From Spirochaetia bacterium (GTDB lineage Bacteria > Spirochaetota > Spirochaetia > Treponematales > Treponemataceae), in the NCBI GenBank assembly GCA_900769325.1, contig CAAGGF010000050.1, positions 1 to 61,061 of the forward strand: a stretch of 61,061 bases of DNA. The letters are read 5' to 3'. Below the pieces are notes generated by a model. It saw nothing but the letters and a program-made list of their open reading frames with translations. It was not told the DNA's origin and did not search any database. The translations under genes and the position numbers were made by a program. Shown in pieces: positions 7,615 through 15,307 of the stretch (positions are counted from its first letter, which is position 1; every line of letters begins with the position of its first letter).

Positions 7615-7620
7615 TTGTTT

Positions 7621-7649
7621 AATATAGCATAAGACTTTATCTTGGTCAA
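7621..7649 (-). promoter_or_regulatory. Promoter of the antisense RNA
   Basis: On the minus strand TTGACC (7649-7644) and TATATT (7626-7621) are 17 bp apart, a near-consensus promoter stronger than that of the opposing toxin message. This fits the usual excess of antitoxin RNA. Confidence 0.75.
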
Positions 7650-7666
7650 ATTGACTATTTGAATTT

Positions 7667-7963
7667 TTACATTTTCTTTTCAATAAAGTTTTCAATAAGT
7701 GGAACGAGTTCTTCTTTTAAAAGGGATTTTGTACGATTGACGGTGCTCGAGGCATTCCGAAGGAAAAGGTCAGCGGGGTGAATGTTTAAGGCGGCGGCGA
7801 TTTTGCAAATATTGTCAAAAGACGGTTTTGCTTTTCCAGATTCTATATTACCAATCATTCCGTTTGAACTGTTGGCTTGAATTGCAAGTTCCGACTGACT
7901 GTAGCCTTTCTGTTCACGATAAAATTTAAGATTCATTCTGAAATCTTCGAAAAAATTCTCCAT
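7667..7963 (-). CDS. XRE-family transcriptional regulator, divergent from the methyltransferase
   Basis: 98 residues. The helix-turn-helix covers about residues 10-65 (LKFYREQKGYSQSELAIQA, then SNGMIGNIESGKAKPSFDN), followed by a short basic tail. It is read away from the methyltransferase gene across a 130-bp shared region containing inverted repeats (ACTCC...GGAGT at 8058-8077). A small HTH protein beside a modification gene recalls restriction-modification controller proteins, but no canonical C-box pair is evident. On the minus strand TAATAT lies seven bases before the ATG, so the message may be leaderless. A broken copy of its 3' end lies at 7237-7275. Confidence 0.85.
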   Translation of the reverse strand: MENFFEDFRMNLKFYREQKGYSQSELAIQANSSNGMIGNIESGKAKPSFDNICKIAAALNIHPADLFLRNASSTVNRTKSLLKEELVPLIENFIEKKM

Positions 7964-8057
7964 GTTTTCTATATTAATTGAGTAAATTTAAAATAATTCT
8001 ATTTTAATGGAGTGTTTTCTGTGTTGTACTTTATAAAATGGAGGATTATTTTGATTT

Positions 8058-8077
8058 ACTCCGTATAAATAAGGAGT
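8058..8077. promoter_or_regulatory. Inverted repeat over the methyltransferase promoter
   Basis: ACTCC (8058-8062) and GGAGT (8073-8077) flank TATAAAT, a plausible -10 for the methyltransferase gene. A protein bound here would cover the promoter. The adjacent XRE protein is the obvious candidate; this is inference. Confidence 0.4.
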
Positions 8078-8092
8078 TACATGGAGTTTTAA

Positions 8093-9175
8093 ATGGCGAA
8101 TAAAAGATTTGATGAAGCAAAGAAAAACAAAAATGATGAATTTTATACACGCATTGAAGATATAGAAAAAGAACTTGATCATTACAAAGAATATTTCAAA
8201 GGTAAAACAATTTTCTGTAATTGTGATGATCCAAGAGTATCAAATTTTTTTAAGTATTTTGCATTAAATTTTAATAATTTCGGATTAAAAAAAATCATAT
8301 CTACTTGTTACAAAAATCAGGATGTGGATTTGTTTTCTCAAAATGAATGTGAAAAAGCGGTTTATATTGAATATACTGGAAATCCAAATGATCCGACTTC
8401 TACAGATTTTTCAACAATCGAAGTTAAAGAATTAAAAGGAGACGGAGATTTTAGGAGTGCAGAATGTATTGAACTTTTAAATCAGGCTGATATTGTCGTA
8501 ACTAATCCGCCGTTTAGTCTTTTCAGAGAATATGTTGCTCAGTTAATCAATTATGATAAAAAATTTATTATTGTTGGTCATCAAAACGCTATTTCATATA
8601 AAGAAATATTTTCACTTATAAAAGAAAATAAGCTATGGCTTGGATATGGATTCAAAGGGGGAGCCGCACATTTTATAAATACGCATTACGAAGACTATGC
8701 ATCGGCTGGAGAGCATAAAGACGGCATGATAAGAGTTTCGGGTGTAGTTTGGTTTACAAATATTGATATAAAAAAACGCCATGAAGAATTGGTTTTATAT
8801 AAAACATATAGTGAAAAAGAATTTCCAAATTATATAAATTACGATGCAATTAATGTAGATAAATCAACTGATATTCCTATGGATTATGAAGGGGTTATTG
8901 GAGTTCCGATTAGTTTTCTTGATAAATATAGCCCGGAACAGTTTGAAATTATTGGTTTAGGTATTGTTGGCAGTTGTGAATTTGCAAATGAACGGCGAAT
9001 GGAAATTTTAGATAAGAATGGTTTACCAACAGGCAAATACACGATAAATGCAAAAGGAACGCTTTATAGAAAACATTTAGATTCAGATAAGAAACCTGCT
9101 GCATTTAAAGACTGTGAAACTGGAGAACTTTACCAAAGTATTTATGCACGTATTTTAATCAAACGGAAAAAATAA
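8093..9175 (+). CDS. EcoRI-family adenine-specific DNA methyltransferase
   Basis: 360 residues. The N-terminal half resembles M.EcoRI closely: NKNDEFYTRIEDIEKEL (residues 13-29), FCNCDDPRVSNFFKYF (41-56). TNPPF at 137-141 is the N6-adenine methyltransferase catalytic motif (DPPY/NPPF type). It would methylate an adenine in a short target using S-adenosylmethionine. The tail is about 30 residues longer than M.EcoRI. GGAG precedes the ATG. A DUF262-HNH gene starts 20 bp downstream, so the two are almost certainly co-transcribed. No EcoRI-type endonuclease is encoded nearby. The target site cannot be assigned from sequence. Confidence 0.9.
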   Translation: MANKRFDEAKKNKNDEFYTRIEDIEKELDHYKEYFKGKTIFCNCDDPRVSNFFKYFALNFNNFGLKKIISTCYKNQDVDLFSQNECEKAVYIEYTGNPNDPTSTDFSTIEVKELKGDGDFRSAECIELLNQADIVVTNPPFSLFREYVAQLINYDKKFIIVGHQNAISYKEIFSLIKENKLWLGYGFKGGAAHFINTHYEDYASAGEHKDGMIRVSGVVWFTNIDIKKRHEELVLYKTYSEKEFPNYINYDAINVDKSTDIPMDYEGVIGVPISFLDKYSPEQFEIIGLGIVGSCEFANERRMEILDKNGLPTGKYTINAKGTLYRKHLDSDKKPAAFKDCETGELYQSIYARILIKRKK

Positions 9176-9195
9176 AAAACGAATGGAGGTGAAAA

Positions 9196-10305
9196 ATGAA
9201 AATTACATTGAAGACGATAAAAGTCCGGGATTTGGTTGAAGGATATGTTGATAATGACGAAGCTGGCGTTACTGGCTATGGCGGAAAACTGGATATCCGA
9301 CCACCGTATCAGAGGGAATTTTGTTATTCAGATAATCAGCAACAGGCGGTAATGGATACTGTCACAAAAGGTTTTCCTCTTAATACTATGTATTGGGTTG
9401 TCAGGGAAGATGGTAGGTATGAAGTTTTAGACGGGCAGCAGAGAACTATTTCAATTTGCCGGTATGTAAACGGTTCTTATTCTCATATTATGAGATATTT
9501 TACAAATCTTTTGCCAGATGAAAAAAAAGCGATTTTAGATTATGAACTTCAGGTATATTTTTGCGAAGGAACGGAAAGTGAAAAACTCAGCTGGTTCAAG
9601 ACTATAAATATTGCAGGGGAACGGCTTACTGAACAGGAGATACGAAATGCAGTATATGCGGGTACATGGACTTCGGAAGCCAAAAAGATTTTTTCTAAAT
9701 CGAATTGTGCAGCAAAACTTTTGGGTGATAAGTATGTAAATGGAAATCCAATACGGCAGGAACTTTTGGAAACTGTTTTAGGTTGGTATGCAGGAAAAGA
9801 TGATAAACTAATCTGCAATTATATGGGAAAGCATCAGAACGATACAAACGCAAATGAAATCTGGGTATATTTTCAAGTCGTCATTGCATGGGTAAAGGCT
9901 CTTTTTCCGACTTATAGAAAGGAAATGAAGGGAATTGACTGGGGAATTTTGTACAATCAATATCACGAAAATGTTTATGATCCAGATGTCCTTGAAAAAG
10001 AAATTTGCAACCTCATTGAAAACGAAGAAGTTACAAATCATAAAGGAATTTATTATTATCTTTTTGATAGAAAAGAAAGCCATCTAAACCTCAGAGAATT
10101 TGATGACAAGATGAAACGCAAAAAATATGAAGAACAGAAAGGAATTTGCCCTTTATGTAAGAATACTGCAAACGAAAGTAAGGTTTGGGATTACAGTGAA
10201 ATGGAAGGTGATCATATTATACCATGGAGTCGCGGTGGAAAAACTACAATGGATAATCTTCAGATGTTATGCAGGTATTGTAATAATACAAAGGGGAATA
10301 GATAA
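9196..10305 (+). CDS. DUF262 (ParB-like) and HNH endonuclease protein, candidate restriction partner
   Basis: 369 residues. The N-terminal DUF262 domain shows PPYQR (36-40) and the DGQQR motif (79-83), which in GmrSD and related defence proteins binds or hydrolyses nucleotides. A helical middle region follows. The C-terminal HNH nuclease spans about 316-369, with zinc cysteines C318/C321 and C359/C362, catalytic D339-H340 and N354; the last position of the HNH triad is Asn. GGAGGTG lies 5 bases before the ATG. With the methyltransferase upstream it probably forms a restriction-modification or modification-dependent defence unit. A terminator follows the stop. Confidence 0.88.
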   Translation: MKITLKTIKVRDLVEGYVDNDEAGVTGYGGKLDIRPPYQREFCYSDNQQQAVMDTVTKGFPLNTMYWVVREDGRYEVLDGQQRTISICRYVNGSYSHIMRYFTNLLPDEKKAILDYELQVYFCEGTESEKLSWFKTINIAGERLTEQEIRNAVYAGTWTSEAKKIFSKSNCAAKLLGDKYVNGNPIRQELLETVLGWYAGKDDKLICNYMGKHQNDTNANEIWVYFQVVIAWVKALFPTYRKEMKGIDWGILYNQYHENVYDPDVLEKEICNLIENEEVTNHKGIYYYLFDRKESHLNLREFDDKMKRKKYEEQKGICPLCKNTANESKVWDYSEMEGDHIIPWSRGGKTTMDNLQMLCRYCNNTKGNR

Positions 10306-10331
10306 AAAATTTGAAACTGTAATGAAATAAT

Positions 10332-10369
10332 AAAAAACTCCCCATCATTTCTGACAGGGAGCTTTTTGT
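10332..10369. terminator. Bidirectional terminator at the right edge of the defence island
   Basis: AAAAAACTCCC (10332-10342) pairs with GGGAGCTTTTT (10357-10367) apart from one bulged base, with T or A tracts on both sides. It separates the plus-strand nuclease gene from minus-strand pckG. Confidence 0.75.
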
Positions 10370-10382
10370 TTAAGCTAAAAAT

Positions 10383-12227
10383 TTATGCTTTGTTAAGGCG
10401 TGATTCCAAGTCGTCCAAAATTTCGTTAAGTTCTTTTGGAAGGTGTGAGCCGAATTTTGGATAGTGGTTTTCACGGATGTCTTTAACTTCTTTCTTCCAG
10501 CCTTCAACATCAACTTTGAGGATTTCAGGAAGAGTTTTCTTGTAGTAATCTGAAAGTCCGTCTGTGTTGAGTGCACCGTCTTTTGGCATAAGTCCGATTG
10601 GTGTTTCAACTGCATTGTCTTTTCCATCGCAGCGATCGAAAATCCATGCAAGAACGCGGCTGTTGTCACCATAGCCTGGCCACATAAATCCGCCTGGAAG
10701 GTCAGCATTGTTTTCGTCCTTTCTGAACCAGTTAACATAGAAGATTTTTGGAAGTTTGTCCTGGTCTGCTTTTGAACCAACATCAATCCAGTGCTGGAAG
10801 TAGTCGCCCATGTTGTAACCGCAGAACGGAAGAATTGCGAACGGGTCGCGGCGGATTTTTCCGACTTCAGCTGCATTGATTGTAGAAGCTGCTGTAATTT
10901 CTGAACCTACGATAGAACCGAGGAATACACCGTGATTCCAGCTGCGTGCCTGATGAACAAGCGGAACTGTTGAAGGGCGGCGTCCACCAAAGAGGATTGC
11001 AGAAATAGGAACTCCTTCTGGGCTTTCCCATTCTGGTGCGATACAAGGACACTGTTTTGCAGGAGCTGTAAAGCGTGCATTTGGGTGAGCCATTTCTTCG
11101 CCTTTTGGAGCTTTGTCTTTAGGGAATGCAGGGCGTGTGTTTCCTTTCCAGTCAACAAGGTTTCCTTTTGCAGGGTAACCGATTCCTTCCCACCATACAT
11201 CTCCGTCTTCTGTGAGTGCACAGTTTGTGAAGATTGTGTTCTTTTCAGCAGAAACAAGAGCGTTTTTGTTTGATTCTGCAGATGTTCCTGGTGCAACACC
11301 AAAGAATCCTGCTTCTGGGTTGATTGCGTAAAGGCGTCCGTCTTTACCGAATTTCATCCATGCAATATCATCGCCGACAGTTTCAACTTTCCAGCCAGGA
11401 ATTGTAGGAATAAGCATTGCAAGGTTTGTCTTTCCACATGCAGAAGGGAAAGCACCTGTAACATATTTTACTTCGCCCTGTGGGTTAGTCAATTTTAAGA
11501 TAAGCATGTGTTCTGCAAGCCAGCCTTCATCGCGTGCAATTACAGTTGCAATGCGGAGTGCAAAACATTTTTTTCCAAGAAGTGCGTTTCCGCCGTAACC
11601 TGAACCGTAAGACCAGATGAGGCGTTCTTCAGGGAACTGGCTGATGTATTTGTGCTCAACATCTGCGCAAGGCCATACGCCGTTGTCTTTTTCGCCATTG
11701 TTGAGTGGTTTTCCTACAGAGTGAAGACAAGGAACGAAATTGTCGTCAAGGTACTGCCATACTTTTTCGCCAGCACGAGTCATGATGTCCATGTTTAAAA
11801 CAACGTATTCAGAATCTGTAAGTTCGATTCCGTATTTTGCAATAGGAGAACCGAGTGGACCCATGCAGAACGGAATTACATACATTGTGCGTCCGTGCAT
11901 ACATCCTGTGTAAAGTCCTGTCATTGTTGCTTTTAATTCTTTTGGATCAATCCAGTGGTTTGTAGGACCTGCATCTTCTTCTTTTACTGAAGAAATGAAT
12001 GTTCTTGATTCTACTCTGGCTACATCAGAAGGAAGCGAGCGGAAAAGGAAGCAGTTTTCTTTCTTTTTTAATGGTGTAGCAAGACCGGCATCAACGCATT
12101 TCTGCATAAGGCGGTCGTATTCAGCGGTTGTACCGTCAACAACAACAACATTGTCCGGTTCACACATCTTAACACATTCTTCAATCCATGCTTTAATTTT
12201 AGCATTTTTGATTTCATTAACTGTCAT
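10383..12227 (-). CDS. pckG: Phosphoenolpyruvate carboxykinase (GTP)
   Basis: Interconverts oxaloacetate + GTP and PEP + CO2 + GDP. In fermenting anaerobes it often runs toward oxaloacetate for succinate formation. At 614 residues it has the length of the GTP class. PSACGKTN at 261-268 is the kinase-1a P-loop with the mobile-loop cysteine. The HGRTMYVIPFCMGPLGSP block (111-128) and the YGGNALLGKKC block (211-221) are typical of the GTP enzyme and absent from the ATP form. AGGAG precedes the ATG. It is a single-gene unit with its own promoter (12288-12316). Confidence 0.97.
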   Translation of the reverse strand: MTVNEIKNAKIKAWIEECVKMCEPDNVVVVDGTTAEYDRLMQKCVDAGLATPLKKKENCFLFRSLPSDVARVESRTFISSVKEEDAGPTNHWIDPKELKATMTGLYTGCMHGRTMYVIPFCMGPLGSPIAKYGIELTDSEYVVLNMDIMTRAGEKVWQYLDDNFVPCLHSVGKPLNNGEKDNGVWPCADVEHKYISQFPEERLIWSYGSGYGGNALLGKKCFALRIATVIARDEGWLAEHMLILKLTNPQGEVKYVTGAFPSACGKTNLAMLIPTIPGWKVETVGDDIAWMKFGKDGRLYAINPEAGFFGVAPGTSAESNKNALVSAEKNTIFTNCALTEDGDVWWEGIGYPAKGNLVDWKGNTRPAFPKDKAPKGEEMAHPNARFTAPAKQCPCIAPEWESPEGVPISAILFGGRRPSTVPLVHQARSWNHGVFLGSIVGSEITAASTINAAEVGKIRRDPFAILPFCGYNMGDYFQHWIDVGSKADQDKLPKIFYVNWFRKDENNADLPGGFMWPGYGDNSRVLAWIFDRCDGKDNAVETPIGLMPKDGALNTDGLSDYYKKTLPEILKVDVEGWKKEVKDIRENHYPKFGSHLPKELNEILDDLESRLNKA

Positions 12228-12287
12228 TCGTGACTCCTATTTTTATCGGTAGAAACCGAAATGATTCCTGCATTAAATTTCTTTATA

Positions 12288-12316
12288 AATATACTGTTTT
12301 TCACGGTGATTTTCAA
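12288..12316 (-). promoter_or_regulatory. pckG promoter
   Basis: On the minus strand TTGAAA (12316-12311) and TATATT (12293-12288) are 17 bp apart. The leader of about 55 nt holds a small hairpin (CGGT/ACCG, 12248-12259) before the AGGAG ribosome site. Confidence 0.7.
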
Positions 12317-12382
12317 TGTTTTTCAACTTAATTTAAAAAATAACGCTGAATTTTACAATTTCAGAATTTTAATTTTGCAGAA

Positions 12383-12415
12383 TTAAAAAAAAGGACACCG
12401 TTTCCGATGCCCTTT
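12383..12415 (-). terminator. Terminator of the lipoprotein gene
   Basis: Read on the minus strand, AAAGGGCATCG-GAAA-CGGTGTCCTTT forms an 11-bp stem (with G-U pairs) closed by a GAAA tetraloop, followed by a T run. Confidence 0.85.
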
Positions 12416-12448
12416 GAAAAACATTTTAATTTTTGACGAAAGAAATTT

Positions 12449-13210
12449 TTATTCCCATGTTGCGTATGAAATCGGCCATTCTTTGTCAGTTACAAGTTCG
12501 AGTGTATTTTCTTTTAACGGCTTGATTTCAAAAAGTTTGTCTTTCTGATTTAAATTTTCAGAAGCGAGTGCGATTGATTTTTCTATTAAGTCAGGGAACA
12601 TTTCCGTTATCTGACTTTTGTCTGTGATTGTTTCTGTTAGTACAGGCGGAATACTTGCAATTCCGTGAATTTCTTTTTTAAGTTCGTTCTTTTTGTTGTA
12701 AATGTAAACGGCTGTTTCTGCAACTGGTTTTACAGCAGTTTTTGTAGTTCTTACACCGGCTTTTACATCGACTTTTACAAAATATTTGCATTTAAGTTCT
12801 TTTGAGATTGCAGAAAAAATATCTTTTGCATCGATTCCTTTTGTGGCATTAAATGTAATTGCATCCCAAGTTGATTTTTTTCCAAAGATTGCATCCGCTA
12901 CATTCTTTCGTTTTGCCTTTTTTTCAAGTTTTGTAATGGTTTTTTCTGTGATTTCATTTACGCGTGTTTGATCTACAAAAGTAAATCCGCCGGATGCCTG
13001 TAAATAATTTGAAACTTTTTCTGCTGTCTGTGCGATTGAATCATTTTTTGCGTTGCCTGAAAATGTTACCATGTACAACGCTGCAGGTGAGTGATTTGCT
13101 CCTACAGCCTGACTTGGTGTAAGTCCTTTTGGTGTTGATGCACAGCCTGTAAATAAAACTGCAAGTGCTGCACTTAAAATAATAAGTGAATTTTTTAAAG
13201 AGACTTTCAT
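12449..13210 (-). CDS. Lipoprotein of unknown function
   Basis: 253 residues with a lipoprotein signal; lipobox FTGC places the lipidated Cys at residue 23. The mature part alternates strands and helices (ALYMVTFSGN, FTFVDQTRVNEI, KYFVKVDVKAGV, ETAVYIYNKKNELKKEI), a pattern reminiscent of CsgG/TolB-N-like envelope lipoproteins, but I cannot assign a family. AGGAGGAG precedes the ATG and a good terminator follows, so it is monocistronic. Confidence 0.72.
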   Translation of the reverse strand: MKVSLKNSLIILSAALAVLFTGCASTPKGLTPSQAVGANHSPAALYMVTFSGNAKNDSIAQTAEKVSNYLQASGGFTFVDQTRVNEITEKTITKLEKKAKRKNVADAIFGKKSTWDAITFNATKGIDAKDIFSAISKELKCKYFVKVDVKAGVRTTKTAVKPVAETAVYIYNKKNELKKEIHGIASIPPVLTETITDKSQITEMFPDLIEKSIALASENLNQKDKLFEIKPLKENTLELVTDKEWPISYATWE

Positions 13211-13365
13211 AGACTCCTCCTAGTGATAATAAATGGCACAATATAAAACTTTATTAAAAATTTTTAAGATTTCTTACAAGTTTTTATTGTACCTTTTGAT
13301 TAAAAATAATCTTTTATAATTATATATCCATAACTAAAGATTTAGCAATAACTATCTTTAAAATT

Positions 13366-13379
13366 TTAGTTAGAACTAA
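13366..13379. promoter_or_regulatory. Palindrome upstream of the XRE gene
   Basis: TTAGTT-AG-AACTAA lies 13 bp before the ATG at 13393. A related half-site TAACTAAA occurs at 13331. The layout suggests an autoregulatory operator for the XRE protein that follows. Confidence 0.4.
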
Positions 13380-13392
13380 GAAAATAAGACAA

Positions 13393-13719
13393 ATGGGCGT
13401 TGATTTTTATGCACTTGGACATCGGATTCAGAAAAAACGAAAGGCACAGAACAAAACGCAGGAAAATCTTGCAGAATCTGTATCTGTAACTGTCGGTTAT
13501 ATAAGTCAGATTGAAAGGGGCATAACAAAAGTTAATCTTGAAATGCTTTCAAACATTGCAGAAGTTCTTGGCTGTAATATTTCAGAATTGCTGTCTGATA
13601 CCGTAAAAATGTCGAATAATTATCTTTTTGATGAATTTTATGAGTGCATTCAAAAACTTTCTCCTGAAAATCGCAAAATTTTGATTGAAATTGCAAAAGT
13701 TCTTGAGAAAAATCAGTAA
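13393..13719 (+). CDS. XRE-family transcriptional regulator
   Basis: 108 residues. The HTH covers about residues 8-62 (GHRIQKKRKAQNKTQENLAE, then TVGYISQIERGITKVNLEML), followed by a short C-terminal helical region (LSPENRKILIEIAKVLEKN), as in many Cro/C1-type dimeric repressors. There is no good Shine-Dalgarno. A palindrome immediately upstream suggests autoregulation. It stands alone between a lipoprotein gene and trmJ, so its target genes are unknown. Confidence 0.85.
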   Translation: MGVDFYALGHRIQKKRKAQNKTQENLAESVSVTVGYISQIERGITKVNLEMLSNIAEVLGCNISELLSDTVKMSNNYLFDEFYECIQKLSPENRKILIEIAKVLEKNQ

Positions 13720-13764
13720 TCAAAAAAATAATTCGGTTTTGTTTTACAAAATTATTTGAAATTC

Positions 13765-13793
13765 TTGTTATTGAATTTTCTTTCTTATATAAT
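13765..13793 (+). promoter_or_regulatory. Leaderless promoter of trmJ
   Basis: TTGTTA (13765-13770), 17 bp, TATAAT (13788-13793), 6 bp, ATG (13800). The transcript should begin at or next to the start codon; there is no ribosome site. Confidence 0.8.
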
Positions 13794-13799
13794 TGCGTT

Positions 13800-14534
13800 A
13801 TGAATCTTGAAAATATCTGTGTAATCCTTGATCATCCTGATGAAGCTCGGAATATCGGTTCTGCATGCCGTGCGATGGCTAACAGTGACATAAAAACACT
13901 TAGAATAGTCGGAAAAAAATCAGATTACGATGCTGAAAAAATTTCAGTTCTTGCAATTCACGCATTTTATATTTATGAAAATGCAGAATTTTTTAATTCC
14001 ATAACAGAAGCAACAAAAGACTGCGTTTTATCTTTCGGAACTACAAGACGTCGCGGAAAATATCGTAAAGGAAAACTTTTTCTTCCTGAAGAATTCGCAT
14101 TTCTTGCAGATGAAATTTCCGGTTCAAAAGAAAATCCTGGCGGAAAAGTCGCTTTAGTTTTCGGTAATGAAAGAACAGGACTTACAGACAGTGAGCTTTC
14201 AGAATGTACGGATGCCGTTACAATTCCGTCAAGCATTGAATTCGGTTCTTTAAATCTTTCTCACGCCGTTCAGATTATGTGCTACCATCTTTTCAGGAAA
14301 AATAATTCATTTTTAAAAGGTTATACGCCTGTTTCATTAAAACGGCTTGATGACACTGTTTCTGTTATTTCAGAAAATCTTAAAAAAATCGGATTTTTTA
14401 AAGTGACCGGTCAGAACGATATGGAAAAATTCTGGAGAAGCATTCTTTCCCGTGCAGCGCTTTCCGAAGGTGAAGTTCAGTATATCGAGAAAGTTTTCAC
14501 AAAGGCAGCAGGTCTTTCTTCAAAGAAAAATTAA
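13800..14534 (+). CDS. trmJ: tRNA (cytidine/uridine-2'-O-)-methyltransferase, TrmJ type
   Basis: A SPOUT (trefoil-knot) enzyme of the SpoU group that methylates the 2'-O of a nucleoside, in the TrmJ subfamily position 32 in the tRNA anticodon loop, with S-adenosylmethionine. The three SpoU motifs are clear: NIGSACRAM (18-26), FGNERTGL (121-128) and SLNLSHAVQIMCY (150-162). The length, 244 residues, and the C-terminal helical extension are those of TrmJ rather than TrmH or TrmL. It is expressed from a leaderless promoter and stands alone. A different SpoU substrate cannot be excluded. Confidence 0.87.
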   Translation: MNLENICVILDHPDEARNIGSACRAMANSDIKTLRIVGKKSDYDAEKISVLAIHAFYIYENAEFFNSITEATKDCVLSFGTTRRRGKYRKGKLFLPEEFAFLADEISGSKENPGGKVALVFGNERTGLTDSELSECTDAVTIPSSIEFGSLNLSHAVQIMCYHLFRKNNSFLKGYTPVSLKRLDDTVSVISENLKKIGFFKVTGQNDMEKFWRSILSRAALSEGEVQYIEKVFTKAAGLSSKKN

Positions 14535-14563
14535 TTTGAAATAAAAAAATAAAATTCTTAAAA

Positions 14564-15307
14564 TTATTTGTTTTTCTTAAAAAGTCTGTACCACAAAAGA
14601 AGAATTTTGTATTTGATGAACGGAAAAATCAGAAAAATTTTGAGCGGATTTCTTACGACTTCGTGGTAAATTTCGTGCCCTTTTGCAAAAACTTTTTCGT
14701 CGGTTCGTTTTATTCTTTTTGAAAAAATTCCGATTACATCTTTATAATAGATGAAAATGCTTGAAGAAAACTGGTTGCGCCTTCTGTATGCCCAAAGTTC
14801 TTTTTCTGCAAAACCTTCGCTCATAAGTGCAAGCGACGGAGAAGATTTGTAAAGGGATTCGATAATTCTTCCTTCCCACGATTTTTGATAGTAGCCTACG
14901 CAGCGACCGATGATTCTTAAATTCGGGAAAGTGTCGCGTACATTCCGTTCTGCAATCGTGAGATTTTCCTGCCTTCCGCCTAAAAGGTATAGCGTTTTAA
15001 AATGAGAATCTAGCGTTGTAAGAATTTGAATGATTGTCGTAAACGGGTTGTATCGAACAGGAATCTGTTTTTTTAAGAATTTTGCACCTTTTAAAATGCT
15101 TTTTGATACCGGAAGAATTAAGTCGGCGTTTTTTATACATTCGGAAAAATCGTTTTTGTGCCTTGCCTTTAAAAGTCCCCAGATGTTTAAAAAAATTATC
15201 TGTTTTGTTCCGGGTTTTTCAAGGATTTTTAAAATTTCGCTTTCCAGTTCTTCGCACGGGCAAATGTCTACCGGAACTCCTAGAATTTCTATTCTGTGCA
15301 CTGCCAT
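14564..15307 (-). CDS. WecG/TagA/CpsF-family glycosyltransferase, divergent
   Basis: 247 residues. Family features: an N-terminal ILGVPVDICPCEELES start, ADLILP at about 63-68, LYLLGGRQENLTIAERNVRD and IIGRCVGYY. Members move N-acetylmannosamine-type sugars from UDP to lipid-linked intermediates. Two family hallmarks are changed: the PDG motif after ADLILP reads PVS, removing the proposed catalytic Asp, and the G-P-x-QE motif reads SEGFAEKELW. The activity may be altered or lost. The C-terminus is basic and hydrophobic (LKIFLIFPFIKYKILLLWY), suiting membrane attachment. It overlaps rsmE by 19 bp, the end of a ctp-rsmE-tagA-like unit. Confidence 0.75.
   Translation of the reverse strand: MAVHRIEILGVPVDICPCEELESEILKILEKPGTKQIIFLNIWGLLKARHKNDFSECIKNADLILPVSKSILKGAKFLKKQIPVRYNPFTTIIQILTTLDSHFKTLYLLGGRQENLTIAERNVRDTFPNLRIIGRCVGYYQKSWEGRIIESLYKSSPSLALMSEGFAEKELWAYRRRNQFSSSIFIYYKDVIGIFSKRIKRTDEKVFAKGHEIYHEVVRNPLKIFLIFPFIKYKILLLWYRLFKKNK

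Larger units (their letters stand above)
7179..7666. other. Accessory segment between a membrane-protein gene and an XRE gene
   Basis: This 488-bp stretch contains, from left to right: the promoter of the minus-strand membrane protein; a remnant of an XRE gene 3' end (7237-7275); a toxin-type promoter, message, terminator and opposing antisense RNA (7310-7649). Nothing else is supported. Confidence 0.7.
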
